Assembly: GCF_027857615.1 (NCBI RefSeq)
Contig: NZ_JAQIFT010000040.1
Location: 186,001-250,000, forward strand
From: Holtiella tumoricola
Lineage (GTDB): Bacteria; Bacillota; Clostridia; Lachnospirales; Cellulosilyticaceae
DNA: 64,000 nucleotides
Reading direction: 5' to 3'
This document shows, one piece after another, positions 25,817 to 33,972 of the stretch. Numbering within the stretch: position 1 is the stretch's first letter; every line of letters starts with the position of its first letter. Both the position numbers and the translations under genes were made by a program. The notes beneath the pieces are model-generated. The model made no database searches and had not been told where the DNA came from. It saw only the letters and a program-made list of their open reading frames with translations.

Positions 25817-28186
25817 ATGGAAATAAACTTATCTGGATCTTGGAAGTTTAGACGTACTTCAGATTCAGCCTATCATACAGGTACTGTTCCTGGAAGTGTC
25901 TATTTAGATCTATTAAATACAGGTTGTATGCCTGATCCCTTTTTCCGAGATCATGAAGAAATCGTCTTAAACCTTGCTGACTATGATTATGAGTATATTA
26001 AAACCTTTACAGTCGTTGACTTAGATTATCAAGAGCTTTCACTTCTATGCGAAGGTATTGATACTTTGAGTGAAATCTTTATAAATGGGCATGAAGTAGG
26101 AAAAACACAAAACATGCATAGAACTTATATCTTTGATGTGAAACCCTTTCTCATCAAAGGAGAAAATGAAATTAAAGTTGTTTTAAAATCACCTACTCGA
26201 TATATTCAGCAATGCCATGAGCAAGAGCCTATTTTTCATCATCCAGGTGTAGTAGATGGCTATACTCATTTAAGAAAAGCTCACTATATGTTTGGATGGG
26301 ATTGGGGACCGCAGCTACCTGATTTAGGTATTTGGAAACCACTTAAAATCATAGGACGCAATGCACATATCCTAGACTACACTATTAGGCAACATCATAC
26401 GGCTACAAAGGTATCTTTAGAAATAGATGTAAAAGCGACTCATGATTTACCTATTCAAATTGAAGTCATCTCCCCAAGTGGAGAAAAATATTATAGCGAT
26501 GGCACTAAAAGTACACTAGACATTCATAATCCTCAAATTTGGTGGCACAATGGTTATGGTGCTCAACCTTTATATGATGTCAAAATAACTTTAGGAAAAG
26601 AAGATTGTAAAAACTTTAAAATAGGTCTACGTGAACTAGGTATTAAAAAGGAAAAAGATGAATGGGGTGAAAAATTCTGTTTCATTATTAATGGCAAAGA
26701 GATCTTTGCCATGGGAAGTAACTACATTCCAGAAGATAGCTTATTATCTCGCATGACAGAAGAACGTACTCGTAAGCTACTAACAGATTGCGCTTTAGCT
26801 AATCACAACTGTATTCGCGTATGGGGTGGTGGCATTTATCCGCCCGATTATTTCTATGAAATTTGTGATGAATTGGGGCTTATTGTATGGCAAGACTTTA
26901 TGTATGCTTGTAGCCTTTATAACTTTGATAACCTTCAAGAAGAAGTTATTGAAGAATCCATTGAACAAATCAAACGTCTACGCCATCATAGTTGTATAGC
27001 CCTTTGGTGTGGTAATAATGAACAAGAAGAAGCTTGGTTTTATTGGGGGTGGAATGAAGAAATTGCACCTAAATATAAAAAACATTACCAGAGACAATTT
27101 GAAGAAGTCCTGCCTGAGCTTGTTCATCGGTATGATCCAGAGAGATTCTATTGGCCTTCATCACCTTCATCGGGTATAGACTGTGATGACCCACGAGATG
27201 AACACCATGGAGATATGCACTACTGGACAGTCTGGCATGGACTTAAACCTTTTGAAGCCTATAAGGAGCATTACTTCAGATTTGTTAGCGAATATGGTTT
27301 TCAATCCTTCCCTACTATGAAGACTATTGAATCCTTTACCCTTGAATCTGATCGTAATATTTTCTCTTATGTGATGGAGAAGCACCAAAAAAATAAACAA
27401 GCTAATAAAATTATCTTGCACTATCTAGCAGACAACTACCGCTACCCTTATAGCCTAGAACACACAGTCTATCTTTCACAACTTTTACAGGCTGAAGCAA
27501 TGCGCTATGGTGCTGAGCATTGGCGTAGAAATAGAGGTAGATGTATGGGTGCACTCTATTGGCAAACTAATGACTGTTGGCCTGTAGCTTCTTGGTCCGG
27601 CATTGATTACTATGGCAGATGGAAAGCGCTACATTATAAAAGCAAGCATTTCTTTGCGCCTATCCTCTTATCCGCTGATCTAGAAGATAACAAAGTCCAT
27701 CTCTTAGTAATTAATGACAGCGCCAAAGCTTTCACTGGTCAAATTCAATGGCAAATCACAAACGCTAAGGGGGAGTGCCTACAATTAGGACATTCATCTG
27801 TTTCTGCTCCATCTTTAGGAAGAAGTGAAGGTATAACTTTAGATTTTAGTGAACTTCTTCTGGATTATAATAGTAAAAGGGATAAAGTCTTTCAGTATAC
27901 ACTGATTCATGACAAAACTATTTTAAGCAGTGCTTGTCAATTATTTATAAAACCTAAGCACTTTAATTATGAGAATCCTCATATTAGTTTTAAGCAAATT
28001 AATGCACATGAAATAGAAGTCACCTCTACTGCCTTTGCACATGATATTATGCTAGACCTTGGTTCAAAAGATGGCATATTTAGTGACAACTACTTCTCTC
28101 TACTTCCTGGTGAAGTGAAAAAAGTCCATTGCACTGCAACTATAGACTTATCAGATTTAAAAGTAATCAGTGTGTACGACGTCTAA
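25817..28186 (+). CDS. Beta-mannosidase, glycoside hydrolase family 2
   Basis: 789 residues with GH2 order: sugar-binding jelly roll (to about 180), immunoglobulin-like domain, catalytic barrel (about 290-620), then C-terminal beta domain. Acid/base Glu402 is in LWCGNNEQ and nucleophile Glu492 in FVSEYGFQSFP. The DHEEIVLNLADYDYEY and FGWDWGPQLPDLGIW stretches are typical of beta-mannosidases rather than beta-galactosidases. It removes terminal beta-mannose from oligosaccharides; with no signal peptide it acts in the cytoplasm on imported substrate. AGGAGG precedes the ATG. It is somewhat shorter than many family members. It is divergent from YesM/YesN, which may control it. Confidence 0.94.
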   Translation: MEINLSGSWKFRRTSDSAYHTGTVPGSVYLDLLNTGCMPDPFFRDHEEIVLNLADYDYEYIKTFTVVDLDYQELSLLCEGIDTLSEIFINGHEVGKTQNMHRTYIFDVKPFLIKGENEIKVVLKSPTRYIQQCHEQEPIFHHPGVVDGYTHLRKAHYMFGWDWGPQLPDLGIWKPLKIIGRNAHILDYTIRQHHTATKVSLEIDVKATHDLPIQIEVISPSGEKYYSDGTKSTLDIHNPQIWWHNGYGAQPLYDVKITLGKEDCKNFKIGLRELGIKKEKDEWGEKFCFIINGKEIFAMGSNYIPEDSLLSRMTEERTRKLLTDCALANHNCIRVWGGGIYPPDYFYEICDELGLIVWQDFMYACSLYNFDNLQEEVIEESIEQIKRLRHHSCIALWCGNNEQEEAWFYWGWNEEIAPKYKKHYQRQFEEVLPELVHRYDPERFYWPSSPSSGIDCDDPRDEHHGDMHYWTVWHGLKPFEAYKEHYFRFVSEYGFQSFPTMKTIESFTLESDRNIFSYVMEKHQKNKQANKIILHYLADNYRYPYSLEHTVYLSQLLQAEAMRYGAEHWRRNRGRCMGALYWQTNDCWPVASWSGIDYYGRWKALHYKSKHFFAPILLSADLEDNKVHLLVINDSAKAFTGQIQWQITNAKGECLQLGHSSVSAPSLGRSEGITLDFSELLLDYNSKRDKVFQYTLIHDKTILSSACQLFIKPKHFNYENPHISFKQINAHEIEVTSTAFAHDIMLDLGSKDGIFSDNYFSLLPGEVKKVHCTATIDLSDLKVISVYDV

Positions 28187-28202
28187 CTATTTATAGGAAA
28201 CT

Positions 28203-28246
28203 AAAAGAGCTACTTAAATGTCTATAAGACACATAAGTAGCTCTTT
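28203..28246. terminator. Bidirectional terminator, copy A of the CTACTTAAATGTC hairpin family
   Basis: AAAGAGCTACTTA pairs with TAAGTAGCTCTTT around a 17-base middle region. It lies between the convergent beta-mannosidase and bile-salt-hydrolase-like genes and shares its core with hairpins at 56114, 58135, 60893 and 62096. Confidence 0.85.
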
Positions 28247-28275
28247 CTTTGATAAACTCTATTTAATCTATTTTA

Positions 28276-29265
28276 TTAGTTTTGATAATTAATATCTTGT
28301 GTAGATACGTATGGGAATAGTTTGAGTTCTTTGCCCTCTAGTTGTTCTTTATGCATATCTATAGCATTGATTCGACTATTATCATGTGTTTTATAGTAGT
28401 AAATACCTTTTTCTAGATCCATACAAGAAGAATATAAAGTTGAATCTTCTAGTCCCTCTTCTGTAATAACACCACCTTTTACCATCTTTACATAGTCAAG
28501 CATATGGAAAAATTGAGTTAGTGCTTGCATATCATTCTCTATTGTTGGCATTTGAGATCTAATATAAGCAATTCTTACAAATCTTGAAACAGAAGCAAAG
28601 TCTCCTGGTATACCTAATGTACCTGCTCCAATACCTAAAGGTCTTAGTTCTTGGTTACTCCACATTGTTGCCTTAGGTTGATTTGGAGTAAGATGCATAT
28701 ATTCATTGAGGTTAGTTAAATGCCAGTCAAATGTTGGGTTATTGGTCATAACACCAACAGGATTATCATGAACTGTAATTTTTTCTTTAGTTTTTTCAAC
28801 TACTATAGACTTACCAGTTTTATCCGCAATCATCCAATGTAGCATCGCAACAGGTGTTTTATCATTAATCGGTACATTTACAAATTCTATATTTTTAATT
28901 GCTTCTTTTACTTCATCCACTGTTTCATAGTTAGATAATACCCATTGGATAAAGTCATAAGGTGCAAGATTTATTTTATCTGGCACTCGCGTTTCTTCAA
29001 AATAAGCATACCCTGCAAAATTTAAGCCTGCACAAGCTAATCCCGCTTCATTCATCGCATCCGCTATTGCAGGATGATTATCGATAACGGTTCCCATACC
29101 AATAATAGCACGTTTATTGATAACCATATTACCCGTTACCTTATCTTGATATTGATAATTTCTTGGAATAATAATTCCTGATTGATTAAAAGTATAGGCT
29201 AGATCCATATTTCTTCCAAAAAACCATTTGTTTTCATTTGATTTTATACTTAATGCTGTACACAT
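28276..29265 (-). CDS. Linear-amide C-N hydrolase, bile salt hydrolase-like
   Basis: A 329-residue Ntn hydrolase of the choloylglycine hydrolase/penicillin V acylase family. After Met removal Cys2 becomes the nucleophile. The other active-site residues are in place: Arg18 and Asp21 (FGRNMD), Asn82, Asn175 (TNNPTFDW) and Arg227 (SVSRF). Asn at position 82 favours bile salt hydrolases over penicillin V acylases, which usually have Tyr there. It would split amide bonds such as those of conjugated bile salts; N-acyl-homoserine-lactone or penicillin V activity cannot be excluded. No signal peptide, monocistronic. Confidence 0.9.
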   Translation of the reverse strand: MCTALSIKSNENKWFFGRNMDLAYTFNQSGIIIPRNYQYQDKVTGNMVINKRAIIGMGTVIDNHPAIADAMNEAGLACAGLNFAGYAYFEETRVPDKINLAPYDFIQWVLSNYETVDEVKEAIKNIEFVNVPINDKTPVAMLHWMIADKTGKSIVVEKTKEKITVHDNPVGVMTNNPTFDWHLTNLNEYMHLTPNQPKATMWSNQELRPLGIGAGTLGIPGDFASVSRFVRIAYIRSQMPTIENDMQALTQFFHMLDYVKMVKGGVITEEGLEDSTLYSSCMDLEKGIYYYKTHDNSRINAIDMHKEQLEGKELKLFPYVSTQDINYQN

Positions 29266-29376
29266 ATTCTACCTCACTTTATATTTTTTAATTTTATATT
29301 TTATTTATTAAACTATTCCTTAATAAGTCTCTCCTAAAAATTTTCTCTCATTCTACTTATAAAACTTTAAGAACAA

Positions 29377-30027
29377 CTACAATAATTTTAAATTATCTTT
29401 ATTTTCCTTGTACTGAATAAACACTCCATCATAGCAATGAGAACTTTTTGAAGCTTGATATATATGATCCATTGAGATCAATTTATACGTTTTCGCGTAA
29501 CAATAGAGATAGATTCCCTCCTTTTTTAAAACATAGCTAATAGGAACGGCTTCTATACTCATTTCTTTAAGTTCTAACTTCACAAATATCTTATCTTCTA
29601 AACATGAATTAATTACCTTACATACTTCTTTTTCACTAATTGCTTGTTGCTCATCTAGATCAATTATAAATCTTTGTTCTAAGTTACTTAATATCTGATC
29701 ACATCGATTATGATTAACAAGTTTAAATTTCTCAATAAGATCTGATTTTTTTAAATGGCTTGCTATATTTTCAGATATATATAAGGATAATATTAAATCT
29801 TCATAATCATTTTCAGTTAATACATATTTAGCAATAATATAATTTCTGTCTAATTCTATTCCTCCACTTATCCCTCTATAAGAAATAATGGGAATTCCAA
29901 GAACTGATAATTTATCTAAATCTCTTTGTATTGTTTTTTGAGAAACATTAAATTGCTCTGCTAGTTGTTTAATTGTAGTCTTAGAATTACATTTTAATAA
30001 GTAAAAGAGTATTTCTATCAATCTCAT
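29377..30027 (-). CDS. DeoR/WYL-like helix-turn-helix regulator
   Basis: 216 residues with an N-terminal winged helix (TIKQLAEQFNVSQKTIQRDLDKLSVLGIPIIS followed by the GGIELD wing). The C-terminal part is consistent with a short YafY/WYL-type ligand domain, although no clear WYL triad is visible. It lies upstream of the bile-salt-hydrolase-like gene on the same strand, with a 111-base gap, and may control it. Shorter than typical YafY proteins (about 300 residues). Confidence 0.75.
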   Translation of the reverse strand: MRLIEILFYLLKCNSKTTIKQLAEQFNVSQKTIQRDLDKLSVLGIPIISYRGISGGIELDRNYIIAKYVLTENDYEDLILSLYISENIASHLKKSDLIEKFKLVNHNRCDQILSNLEQRFIIDLDEQQAISEKEVCKVINSCLEDKIFVKLELKEMSIEAVPISYVLKKEGIYLYCYAKTYKLISMDHIYQASKSSHCYDGVFIQYKENKDNLKLL

Positions 30028-30148
30028 TGTTCTCTATCCTTTTCCACTTACATCAATCTCATATTTTGTTTTTTCTTATAAAGCATAGTATATACAGGAT
30101 TTTTTATGAATCAACCTTCTTTAAAAGGTTTCTTATCTATCATAAAAC

Positions 30149-30177
30149 TAAAATAGGACATATATAGTCCTATTTTA
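30149..30177 (-). terminator. Terminator after collagen-like gene
   Basis: A perfect 11-base-pair stem (TAAAATAGGAC with GTCCTATTTTA) and 7-base loop lies 20 bases past the stop of the collagen-like gene. Confidence 0.8.
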
Positions 30178-30197
30178 CACATTTTATATTTATTTAA

Positions 30198-31148
30198 TTA
30201 TACCGTTGCAAAAGGTCTAATGAATATACTTCCAATATAGCTTATAGGTGTAGTTAAAGAAGTAGCCATTTTTAGCTGCACACGACTATCTGTTGTTGCA
30301 ATAACATAAAAACATGATGAAACTGAACAAATAGAATTATTAGAGGTCTCATAACTTGCTGCTGACGTAGGAAACATAATTTGAAGTATACCATTAATAT
30401 AAGGTGTTATCTGAAAATGATTACTTTGATTAGATATACTTCCTTGAAGTGTATAGCATACCTCATAAACATAACCTGCTTTAACTGTTATAGTTGATCG
30501 ATCGGCAGACAATGCTGTCAACCCTCCTACATCATAATTTTTAATAAAAGTAATAAAATGATTAGAAGTTACTGCATCCGTAGTAATATATTGTGAGTAT
30601 GCATTAAAAAATCCTCCTGTCACTCCTTGAGGGCCAGTGGGACCAGTGGGTCCTGTAGCTCCCGTTATTCCTTCTAACCCTTGAGAACCAGTGGGTCCAG
30701 TGGCTCCCGTTATTCCTGCTAACCCTTGAGAACCAGTGGGTCCAGTGGCTCCTGTGCCTCCCGTTATTCCTGCTAACCCTTGGGGACCGGTAGCTCCTGT
30801 GCCTCCCGTTATTCCTGCTAACCCTTGAGGACCAGTGGCTCCTGTAGCTCCCGTTATCCCTGGTAACCCTTGAGAACCAGTAGGTCCAGTGGCTCCTGAT
30901 ATTCCTGGTAACCCTTGAGAACCAGTAGGTCCAGTGGCTCCTGATATTCCTGGTAACCCTTGAGGACCTGTAGCTCCAGTAACTCCTGGTAATCCTTCAG
31001 GTCCGGTAGGACCAGTGGGACCTGTAGCTCCTGTCTCGCCCTTATTTCCTTTTAATTCAATACAACAGCCGCAACAACAATTCCATACATCATCTCTACA
31101 TATACTATAATCTTTCATACATCTATTATAATAATGTTTTTTATACAT
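30198..31148 (-). CDS. Collagen-like repeat protein with Cys-rich N-terminus (BclA-like)
   Basis: 316 residues in three parts. Residues 1-33 have seven Cys, including CCCGCC. Residues about 34-178 are unbroken Gly-X-Y triplets, mostly GAT/GPT/GPQ. A C-terminal globular domain (about 179-316) resembles the trimerising domain of exosporium BclA-type proteins. No classical signal peptide is present, as in spore-coat collagen-like glycoproteins assembled inside the mother cell. The many Thr residues in the triplets are typical O-glycosylation sites. A role on the spore or cell surface is inferred. Confidence 0.85.
   Translation of the reverse strand: MYKKHYYNRCMKDYSICRDDVWNCCCGCCIELKGNKGETGATGPTGPTGPEGLPGVTGATGPQGLPGISGATGPTGSQGLPGISGATGPTGSQGLPGITGATGATGPQGLAGITGGTGATGPQGLAGITGGTGATGPTGSQGLAGITGATGPTGSQGLEGITGATGPTGPTGPQGVTGGFFNAYSQYITTDAVTSNHFITFIKNYDVGGLTALSADRSTITVKAGYVYEVCYTLQGSISNQSNHFQITPYINGILQIMFPTSAASYETSNNSICSVSSCFYVIATTDSRVQLKMATSLTTPISYIGSIFIRPFATV
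30617..31050 (-). repeat. Tandem DNA repeats encoding Gly-X-Y triplets
   Basis: The collagen-like part is built of near-identical 45- to 54-base units (GATGPTGSQGLPGIS and variants with GLAGIT and GLEGIT), several matching at nearly every base. Such arrays change copy number by slippage, so length may vary between strains. Confidence 0.85.
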
Positions 31149-31298
31149 AGCATATCTCCTATTGTTTAATATAATACATTATATTACTACAATAAAATTT
31201 TGTTCTGCACTTCTCCTATGTACGACATTTTTTATCTATTTAAATAATAAAATCTTCCAAAGTATTACATTTTTAGAAAGCATGTATTTACTTTATGG

Positions 31299-32036
31299 TT
31301 ATTCTTTCATATATAACGAATAGGCCTTACCTGTATACTTTTTAAAACACTTCCCAAAATAGTTGGAATCAGGTATACCTACTTCTTTTGCTGCGCAATA
31401 CATCATTACTTCACGTCTGGCTAATTGCTTAGCCTTCTCCATTCTACATTCCGTTAAGAAATCAATAAAACTATCGCCAACTTCTGCTTTAAATATTCTA
31501 CTTAAATAGCTTGGATTAAATCCAAAATGCATGGCAGTTGAGGTTAGATTCAAATCTGGATCCATATAATGTGCTAATATGTATTGTTTGATTTGATGAA
31601 TGACTTCATGGCCTATACATTCATCTTTTACGTCTTCGTCCATCATTTTTTCTTCAACTTCATGATCTAGTTCACTCTTGATTTTCTCTAATACGGTTTG
31701 TATATCCGTTTGGGCAACAGGTTTTAGAAGATAGTCCTTAACACCAATTCGAATACACTCTCTTGCATATTTAAATTCATCAAAGGCTGTTAATATAATA
31801 ATCTTTAGCTTGGGATAACGTTCAATTGCTAACTTAGCAAATTCAATGCCATTCATAAAAGGCATTCTAATATCTACAAAAACAATATGAGGTTTTAGAT
31901 CATCAATAATATTAATAGCCTCTACACCACTTGCAGCTTCTCCTACCACCTCAACATCTAAGTTCGTCCAGCTAATTTTAATTTTGAGTAAGTTTCTAAT
32001 GGATGTTTCATCATCTATAATCATGATTTTATACAT
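31299..32036 (-). CDS. AraC-type response regulator (short form)
   Basis: 245 residues: receiver domain with phosphorylation site in VFVDIRMPFMNG (near Asp55), then directly a C-terminal AraC-type helix-turn-helix pair (TSTAMHFGFNPSYLSRIFKAEVG). It lacks the long middle region of the YesN-like protein at 22396. It is paired with the kinase encoded 11 bases upstream and probably controls the neighbouring GH3/CUT1 operon. Confidence 0.92.
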   Translation of the reverse strand: MYKIMIIDDETSIRNLLKIKISWTNLDVEVVGEAASGVEAINIIDDLKPHIVFVDIRMPFMNGIEFAKLAIERYPKLKIIILTAFDEFKYARECIRIGVKDYLLKPVAQTDIQTVLEKIKSELDHEVEEKMMDEDVKDECIGHEVIHQIKQYILAHYMDPDLNLTSTAMHFGFNPSYLSRIFKAEVGDSFIDFLTECRMEKAKQLARREVMMYCAAKEVGIPDSNYFGKCFKKYTGKAYSLYMKE

Positions 32037-32047
32037 GAACTTTCCCC

Positions 32048-33754
32048 CTAGATAACTGGTATGATAATTTCTATTTCTGTAAAAACACCTACTTCACTTC
32101 TAACCTTAAAGACATCTTCTTTACTGTAATAATAACGAATTCTTTCAATAGTACCTTTGAGACCAAAGCTTTTATGCTCTTTAGAATTCATAATGGTATG
32201 TAGTTGCTCCACATCTATGCCAATTCCACTATCATAAACTTTGATATGAATCTGACCTTCTAACTTCTCAACTGTAATTTTAATAAGTCCTTTCTCCCCT
32301 TTAGGTCTTAATCCATGATACAGACTATTTTCCACCAAGGGCTGTAGAATTAACTTAGGTATTTTAACATCTAATAGATCGTCTTGAATATTATATTCAT
32401 CTTCAAAAACCTCTTCATAACGTAACTTTTGAAGACTTAAGTAGTCTTTAATAATTTCAATTTCACCTTTAATCGTTATTTCTCTACTTCCTTTGCTTAA
32501 AAACTTTCTATAAAAGCTTCCTAATGTTTCTAAAGCCTGGTAAACATGGATTGCATCATTTTCAAGTGCGAGATAAGCAATGGTATCTAACGTATTGTAT
32601 AGAAAATGAGGTTTAATTTGTTCTTGCAATACTTCTAGTTCTGCTTTTTGGATAAACTTCTCTTTGTTAATAAGCTGAGTGATCAAGTCATTCATTTCCT
32701 TAATCATTCCATTATAGCTTTCTTTTAAATCCCCTATTTCATCATTGGCAACTGACAAAGATACTTTTTGAACCTTTCCTTGTTTAAAGCTTTTCATCGT
32801 TGCAACCAATTTTTCTATAGGATTGGTAATAAATATAGATATAAAAACACCTATCATACTCATTGCTATTAACGTAAGTATTAAAATACTCCCAATAATC
32901 CAACCTGCTTCTTTGGAAATCATCTTACTAATTCCTATCTTTTCAACTGCAATAAGTGTAATAGGCATATTCTCTATTGGGTATAACCCTGTAACATTTT
33001 CATTTACTATAAATCCTTCTTTGTATTGAACATAGTACTTCTGCTCTAGTGCCAAATCTCCAATTTGTTCTATACTTAAGTTGCCACAAAAAAGCTTATT
33101 ACCATAAGCATAGCCAAAGCTTTTATTCCCGCCTATCATGTCTTTATATGTACTTGTAAAAATGCTTTTAGACACATTAATAATGAGCATCCCTTTAGGT
33201 TGTTGTGTTTCGATATCATTCATTAAACGAATAAAGGATATTACCTGCTCTTTTCCACTAAATGCCCCTTCTCCGTCTAGACGTATCCTATAACCACCTG
33301 CAGCTTGAACAATTTCATCATACCATTGGTGTTCTTGTATTCTTGCCGAATCTAACTTAACCGTATTACGGCTTACGTTAATATAGCCCCCTTCTTTATT
33401 GAAGACATAGATAGAATTAATATGGTTAAAAGTATTCATTAAATCAAACAAAGCGCTTTTAGCTTCTTGTGCATGACGCACGCCCTCTTTATAGCCATTA
33501 TCTAAGTATTTATTAATGATACTATCTGTAAGAATTAACTTGCTGACATTATTAATCGTCACAAATTCTGTCTCCAGATTATTCCCAACAGCGGTCATGG
33601 TATTCAAATTATTTTCGAAGGCATATTGTACCATATTGCGTTTTAAAACGAAGGCATAGACCATAAAAAATATAATCATATAACTCATAATAATAAAAAG
33701 AAATAAGTACTTGATTTTTTGCTTAAGTTTTAAGTCTAAAAAGCGTTTGAACAA
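32048..33754 (-). CDS. Sensor histidine kinase (YesM-like)
   Basis: 568 residues: membrane segment near 15-35, extracellular Cache-like sensing region to about 285, second membrane segment, HAMP (TNPIEKLVATMKSF), His_kinase with phospho-acceptor His in EQIKPHFLYNTLDTIA, and C-terminal ATPase (LVENSLYHG, GIGIDVEQ, SFGLKGTIERI). AGGAGG precedes a TTG start. First gene of the two-component operon, downstream of the GH3 sugar operon on the same strand. Confidence 0.93.
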   Translation of the reverse strand: MFKRFLDLKLKQKIKYLFLFIIMSYMIIFFMVYAFVLKRNMVQYAFENNLNTMTAVGNNLETEFVTINNVSKLILTDSIINKYLDNGYKEGVRHAQEAKSALFDLMNTFNHINSIYVFNKEGGYINVSRNTVKLDSARIQEHQWYDEIVQAAGGYRIRLDGEGAFSGKEQVISFIRLMNDIETQQPKGMLIINVSKSIFTSTYKDMIGGNKSFGYAYGNKLFCGNLSIEQIGDLALEQKYYVQYKEGFIVNENVTGLYPIENMPITLIAVEKIGISKMISKEAGWIIGSILILTLIAMSMIGVFISIFITNPIEKLVATMKSFKQGKVQKVSLSVANDEIGDLKESYNGMIKEMNDLITQLINKEKFIQKAELEVLQEQIKPHFLYNTLDTIAYLALENDAIHVYQALETLGSFYRKFLSKGSREITIKGEIEIIKDYLSLQKLRYEEVFEDEYNIQDDLLDVKIPKLILQPLVENSLYHGLRPKGEKGLIKITVEKLEGQIHIKVYDSGIGIDVEQLHTIMNSKEHKSFGLKGTIERIRYYYSKEDVFKVRSEVGVFTEIEIIIPVI

Positions 33755-33922
33755 CCTTTTGCCTCCTTTTATGTCCCTTACCCTTTTCTTATTGCATGAT
33801 AAGTATATTTTAACATAATTTAACTTTAAATTTTATATTTTTTATAATATTTATACATATATATTCTATACAAATGTATCAATATCTCTAATAACGTATT
33901 CCATTTCATCACTTAAGCTTAT

Positions 33923-33967
33923 AAAAAGAGGCTAGAAAAATGTTCTATCCATTTTATCTAGCCTCTT
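33923..33967 (-). terminator. Terminator after GH3 gene
   Basis: AAGAGGCTAGA (33926-33936) pairs perfectly with TCTAGCCTCTT (33957-33967) and is followed by TTTTTAT on the minus strand, just past the GH3 stop. The remaining 33755-33922 gap is very AT-rich with no gene seen. Confidence 0.85.
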
Positions 33968-33972
33968 AGGGT

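Noticed and set aside
30617..31050. Regularly spaced near-identical repeats that could suggest a CRISPR array
   Set aside because: They are in-frame codons for Gly-X-Y triplets of a collagen-like protein, with no unique spacers and no cas genes.
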